From JADLGJ01 sp031423615 (GTDB lineage Bacteria; Omnitrophota; Gorgyraeia; Zapsychrales; JANLHA01): DNA of 54,198 bases. The notes under the pieces are model-generated. The model was not told the origin of the DNA and did no database searches. It was given only the letters and a program-made list of their open reading frames with translations. The DNA is taken from contig JANPFV010000099.1 of the NCBI GenBank assembly GCA_031423615.1, positions 1 through 54,198 of the forward strand, in the 5' to 3' direction. Both the position numbers and the translations under genes were made by a program. Positions 51,123 to 54,198 of this stretch are shown here, in pieces. Positions within the stretch are counted from its first letter, which is position 1. Each line of letters begins with the position of its first letter.

Positions 51123-51158
51123 AAGGTTTGGCCGTCTAAAGGAGGGGGCCAGATCAGC

Positions 51159-52028
51159 ATGGCTTCACTAAAGACTATTAACGTTATTATTGTTCATGGG
51201 ATCGGTACACCTCAGCCGGGTTATGCCCAGCCGCTTATTGCTGGTTTGACGGAAAAATTCAGTTTTCATCTGCAAAAAACCTTACCGATGAGGGTAGAAC
51301 CAAAAGACAATCTGATCATCCGTGAAGTTATTTGGGATGACGTTCTGGCGGCGAATCAAGAAAAGCTCGCTGTTCTTTTGAAAAAAGGTTTTATTCAACA
51401 CAAGAATAAAGGCTTGCGGGAAATTTTGTCGAAGGTCTTTGCTTTTGCGACCAATTGGATTCTTCGCCTGCGCACGGATTTTGCGGCCGAAGCTATCAGC
51501 GACGTTATTGGCTACAAAAATAATGAAGCCTATCCTCAGATCCAACAGCGTTTGCTTGACGCCATCAATTCCTTGCGGGGCGAAGAGAGGGAAGCTGGTG
51601 AGAAACAGCATTTGACGATTATTTCTCACAGCTTGGGCACGGTGATCTCGTCGGATTTTGTTTATGACCGGTTAAAAGCCGGCGGAACATTTCATGACCA
51701 ATTTCTTTTCAGCAATTTTTTTACCTTGGGTTCGCCGCTCGCTTTGTTTGCGCTCCAATATGGCATTGAACTTTTTAAAAGTCCGGTCCATCTGGAAGAG
51801 GCCGCGGGACAATGGATGAACATTTTTGACCTTGATGATCCCATCGCTTATCCCTTGAAGAACCTTAATGAGGCGTATGACAAGGCTGTCACGGTTGACC
51901 GCGAAGTGAATACGGGCGGGTTTGGTGTTTCGCATACGCGCTATTTTCAAAATCCTGTCGTTCAGGACGTGATTGCGGAAAAATTGGCGCGGGATTGGCT
52001 GCGGATTAACGGCAAACTCACTCCATGA
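51159..52028 (+). CDS. Alpha/beta-hydrolase of unknown substrate
   Basis: A 289-residue protein. NVIIVHGIGTPQPGYAQPL near the N-terminus resembles the oxyanion loop of lipase- and esterase-like hydrolases. LTIISHSLGTVISSDFVYDR holds the nucleophile Ser. FFTLGSPLALFAL and NIFDLDDPIAYPL, with the probable acid Asp, follow, and a candidate catalytic His lies in FGVSHTRYF. There is no signal peptide or TM helix. A Shine-Dalgarno AGGAGGG precedes the ATG. It overlaps the next membrane-protein gene by four bases. Confidence 0.72.
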   Translation: MASLKTINVIIVHGIGTPQPGYAQPLIAGLTEKFSFHLQKTLPMRVEPKDNLIIREVIWDDVLAANQEKLAVLLKKGFIQHKNKGLREILSKVFAFATNWILRLRTDFAAEAISDVIGYKNNEAYPQIQQRLLDAINSLRGEEREAGEKQHLTIISHSLGTVISSDFVYDRLKAGGTFHDQFLFSNFFTLGSPLALFALQYGIELFKSPVHLEEAAGQWMNIFDLDDPIAYPLKNLNEAYDKAVTVDREVNTGGFGVSHTRYFQNPVVQDVIAEKLARDWLRINGKLTP

Positions 52029-53926
52029 AAAAGTATCATCCGTTTATTCTTTTTTGCCTTGTCATCAATCTGCTTTTTTTTGTTTATGCCAACACGCGTC
52101 CTATCCAATGGCTGCAGGATGAAATGCCGGCGTACCGTTTTTTCTGGAGCATGGATGGGGTAGAAAAGCTCACCTTGCATACGGGATTTACGATCGAGGA
52201 TTTTAAAAAGCCTTTTGTGAGCCGTTTTACCGTCGGAGCTTTTCGGCCGCGGCAAGTCTCGAATTTGGTGGAAATGGTCGCCTTCAAAATAGGCCAATTC
52301 TGGGGTGCCGATTATTTCCGGGACTATTTTTTAATTTTCCTTCATGGTTTGAATGTTTTTTTGGTGGGGCTTTTGGTCCGCAGATTATCCGGCTGTGTTT
52401 TTTTAGGGTGGATCGCCGCTCTGATGGCCCTTAATGCCGGGGCCGCCCTAGCCACATTGTTTTTCCCTTTCCGCTTGGCCAAAATTCTGGTGGTCACTTT
52501 TTTCTTGTCTGGCCTTAATCTTATCATCGCTCAACCACAGCGGTTTGACCGGGCTAAAACTTCCCGGCTTATTTTATTTTTTTCGATTCTTATCGCTGGG
52601 TTTTATACGGATGAATCGTCGGTATTTGTGTTACCGCTTGTGGCGGTTTATTTATGGTTTTTTCAGGGCCGGGAAGTTGTTTTAAGCCCGCGATTATTAA
52701 AATATACTACCGTTTCATTCGTTATTGTCATCAGTCTAGGAATTTTATTTTATTTTTATTCCCAGCCGTTTGATAATCACAATACCTGGCATCAGAGTTA
52801 TTGGGGAAATTATGCCAAATATTTCTTTCATTTCTCGACAATGAAAGATATCGGGCGGTCATGGTGGTTTTTTATACAGCGGAATTTTGGCTATTGGGAA
52901 ATGAGCGTGACCGGGGCGGCCTCTTTCTTATCGTTTGGCACGCTTGTTTATTTTGCCGGGAAAAGCAGAAAGATCTCGCAGGAATATTCTTTTGCCGGGG
53001 CTGTCATTTTTATAATCTTGGCAAAGACTTTATTGATGCCCCACATGGCGGTCTTTTCCTATTTCATGCCGGCGGATGCCGTCTTTCCCAGTATGCTGTA
53101 TTTTACTTTTTATTACGTTTATATTGAAAGTTTTTTATTTATCCTCGCTATTATTTTTTTGCTTTTTTCTTACCGCGAGAATTTCAAAATCCTTGCGGTG
53201 TTGATGGGCTGTGTAACGGTGATCAATTTTAGTAATGTGGTTAACATGCCGCGCGGGGTTGAGGCCACGTTGAAATTTCATGGTTTGGACACGGTGGAAC
53301 GTAAAAAAGGCGTCGAGAGGGCGAGAGAATTGCGCAAGTTTTTATCCGCGCCTCATGATAGACCCGTTTATCTTTCGGCCTTGTCGGGAAATCAGCCGTT
53401 GATAGACGGACGTTTCGGATTTGAAACGTCCTGGCCGGTTTATACGGCGTATATTTTAACGATGTTTTTGCCGGAATTGGAAAAGGGCGAAATTATTGTC
53501 TCTTTAGATAATGTCCGACCACAGCGGGTTTTTAGTTCAAAGGATGAATTGGTCAATGCCAATGCGTTTTATGATATGGCCAGTCAGCAATTTGTGGATT
53601 TGCGATATTTAAAGAAAACGTATGGCGTAGCGAGTCTGAAGCCCCGCGCTATCTTCGCGGGGGATGGGTCGCTTGTGGATTCCCGTCCCATTGAAGCTTT
53701 GAAAGGTGATTATATCTTTTTCGTTAAAGGTCTGGCTGATATTCGATTACAACTTAACGATCAGAGTTTTGATTTTAAGCAGGATTATGGGGAAGCTTAT
53801 AAATTAATCATGTTTGAATTAAAAAAAGACAGCCTTGATTATAAACTGGAAAGTCAATTGCACATTCGGCCTGTTCTACCTTATACCAAGGTTGACCTTG
53901 TCGGCCCTTTTTTTATTAAAAAATAA
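52025..53926 (+). CDS. Large multi-spanning membrane protein, possibly GT-C type
   Basis: A 633-residue protein with an N-terminal TM (FILFCLVINLLFFVYAN), a roughly 80-residue periplasmic segment containing WLQDEMPAYRFF and SRFTVGAFRPRQVSNL, then eight or more hydrophobic helices to about residue 400. A soluble C-terminal domain of about 220 residues follows. The acidic first loop and helix pattern are reminiscent of GT-C enzymes or O-antigen-type membrane proteins, but no motif settles it. The last promoter-like site of the window begins eight bases after the stop. Confidence 0.6.
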   Translation: MKKYHPFILFCLVINLLFFVYANTRPIQWLQDEMPAYRFFWSMDGVEKLTLHTGFTIEDFKKPFVSRFTVGAFRPRQVSNLVEMVAFKIGQFWGADYFRDYFLIFLHGLNVFLVGLLVRRLSGCVFLGWIAALMALNAGAALATLFFPFRLAKILVVTFFLSGLNLIIAQPQRFDRAKTSRLILFFSILIAGFYTDESSVFVLPLVAVYLWFFQGREVVLSPRLLKYTTVSFVIVISLGILFYFYSQPFDNHNTWHQSYWGNYAKYFFHFSTMKDIGRSWWFFIQRNFGYWEMSVTGAASFLSFGTLVYFAGKSRKISQEYSFAGAVIFIILAKTLLMPHMAVFSYFMPADAVFPSMLYFTFYYVYIESFLFILAIIFLLFSYRENFKILAVLMGCVTVINFSNVVNMPRGVEATLKFHGLDTVERKKGVERARELRKFLSAPHDRPVYLSALSGNQPLIDGRFGFETSWPVYTAYILTMFLPELEKGEIIVSLDNVRPQRVFSSKDELVNANAFYDMASQQFVDLRYLKKTYGVASLKPRAIFAGDGSLVDSRPIEALKGDYIFFVKGLADIRLQLNDQSFDFKQDYGEAYKLIMFELKKDSLDYKLESQLHIRPVLPYTKVDLVGPFFIKK

Positions 53927-53933
53927 TGGTTTT

Positions 53934-53967
53934 TTTAATCTTCTTTTAATCCTCCCTCGGATATGTT
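53934..53967 (+). promoter_or_regulatory. Pho-box-like promoter 3
   Basis: TTTAATCT (53934-53941) and TTTAATCC (53945-53952) repeat at 11 bp. TATGTT (53962-53967) follows after nine bases, the same geometry as the site at 46457. No ORF starts downstream within the window. Confidence 0.6.
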
Positions 53968-53973
53968 TAAAGG

Positions 53974-54160
53974 ACAGGAGAAAGGTTGCTAGGAATGCCT
54001 ACAGGAGGATTATAGGGGCTTTTTAGAATTTAACTGGACAAGCATTTTTTAATTATTAGTACTCGACTTTAGACATTTTTGATGACAAAAATTAGCATCG
54101 CTAAACGAATCCCACGAGGGAATCGGATAAAAAGGCCATAAAAGACCTTGGTATTTTTTT
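53974..54160 (+). ncRNA. Candidate small RNA or untranslated leader
   Basis: From the start predicted by promoter 3 no ORF of useful length begins, although AGGAGG occurs at 54003-54008. Three small hairpins are visible: TTAGC-ATC-GCTAA (54092-54104), CGAATCCC-ACGA-GGGAATCG (54106-54125, one mismatch) and AAGGCC-ATAAAA-GACCTT (54132-54149, one mismatch). Seven T follow at 54154-54160, as in a terminator. A transcript of about 185 bases is implied. The remaining bases to the window end hold only a possible ATG at 54184. Confidence 0.3.
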
Positions 54161-54198
54161 GATGTTATTGTTTTTAGCGAACATGGAAAAAAGATTTA

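Noticed and set aside
53835..54026. 63-codon frame overlapping the end of the last membrane protein
   Set aside because: It begins in another frame inside a good gene and runs through the Pho-box-like promoter; the composition looks random.
450..54198. tRNA, rRNA, CRISPR, integrase, phage or IS transposase genes
   Set aside because: I looked for CCA-ended cloverleaf-like stretches, regularly spaced repeats and DDE or tyrosine-recombinase motifs and found none.

Overview
The window looks like one contiguous chromosomal stretch of a Gram-negative (diderm) bacterium. Evidence for an outer membrane: an LptD-like barrel, a GT9 heptosyltransferase, an RND pump with an outer-membrane factor, entericidin-type and other lipoproteins, and LPS-type nucleotide-sugar genes. 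Base composition is moderate. The overall style (GT and SDR rich, many small lipoproteins, many four-base gene overlaps) would fit an uncultured lineage such as Omnitrophota. That assignment is an impression, not something the sequence proves. Every gene I can support is on the + strand. I see no rRNA, tRNA, CRISPR array or transposase gene.

Layout. 1-449: tail of an upstream gene, a nested palindrome and a short MITE-like copy. 450-7085: ROK sugar kinase, LptD-like protein, two nucleotide-sugar dehydrogenases and a UDP-glucuronate decarboxylase (route to UDP-xylose). 7126-18604: an envelope-sugar operon with a split TPP enzyme (E1 alpha/beta type), two SDRs, a cobalamin-type radical SAM protein, HddA- and HddC-like heptose activation enzymes, a ColD-like PLP dehydratase (His in place of Lys) and three glycosyltransferases. 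An AT-rich mntA-hepT toxin-antitoxin pair, with hepT interrupted by a stop codon, sits between the two TPP subunits. 18628-25811: PLP aminotransferase, GmhB-like phosphatase with its own promoter, MGDG-synthase-like glycosyltransferase, an apparently ATPase-dead PriA, fmt, a GNAT acetyltransferase and a PfkB kinase. 25836-32704: a MarR-controlled efflux operon in which the RND pump and the outer-membrane factor are one 1509-residue ORF with an internal lipobox. 32856-45893: ZIP transporter, spermidine-synthase fusion, GT-C enzyme, GalE-like epimerase, RNB nuclease, and a periplasmic binding protein next to a GGDEF-EAL receptor. 46068-48539: small envelope and stress genes flanked by two inverted MITE copies. 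48633-53926: cardiolipin synthase, TMEM175-type channel, a hydrolase and a large membrane protein. The window ends with a promoter-like site and a possible small RNA.

How they work together. Most of the first 26 kb makes and assembles cell-surface glycans. HddA, GmhB and HddC point to GDP-D-glycero-D-manno-heptose. The ColD-like enzyme and the split TPP enzyme suggest that a keto sugar is then 3-deoxygenated and given a two-carbon branch, a possibly undescribed surface sugar. Three intergenic regions carry the same promoter architecture, two TTTAATC-like boxes 11 bp apart followed by a -10 after 8-9 bp. This resembles Pho boxes and suggests a local phosphate- or stress-type regulon. Two kinds of small non-autonomous repeat are present: a MITE-like element with terminal inverted repeats and target duplications, and a GTAG-footed REP hairpin, one copy of which lies inside fmt.
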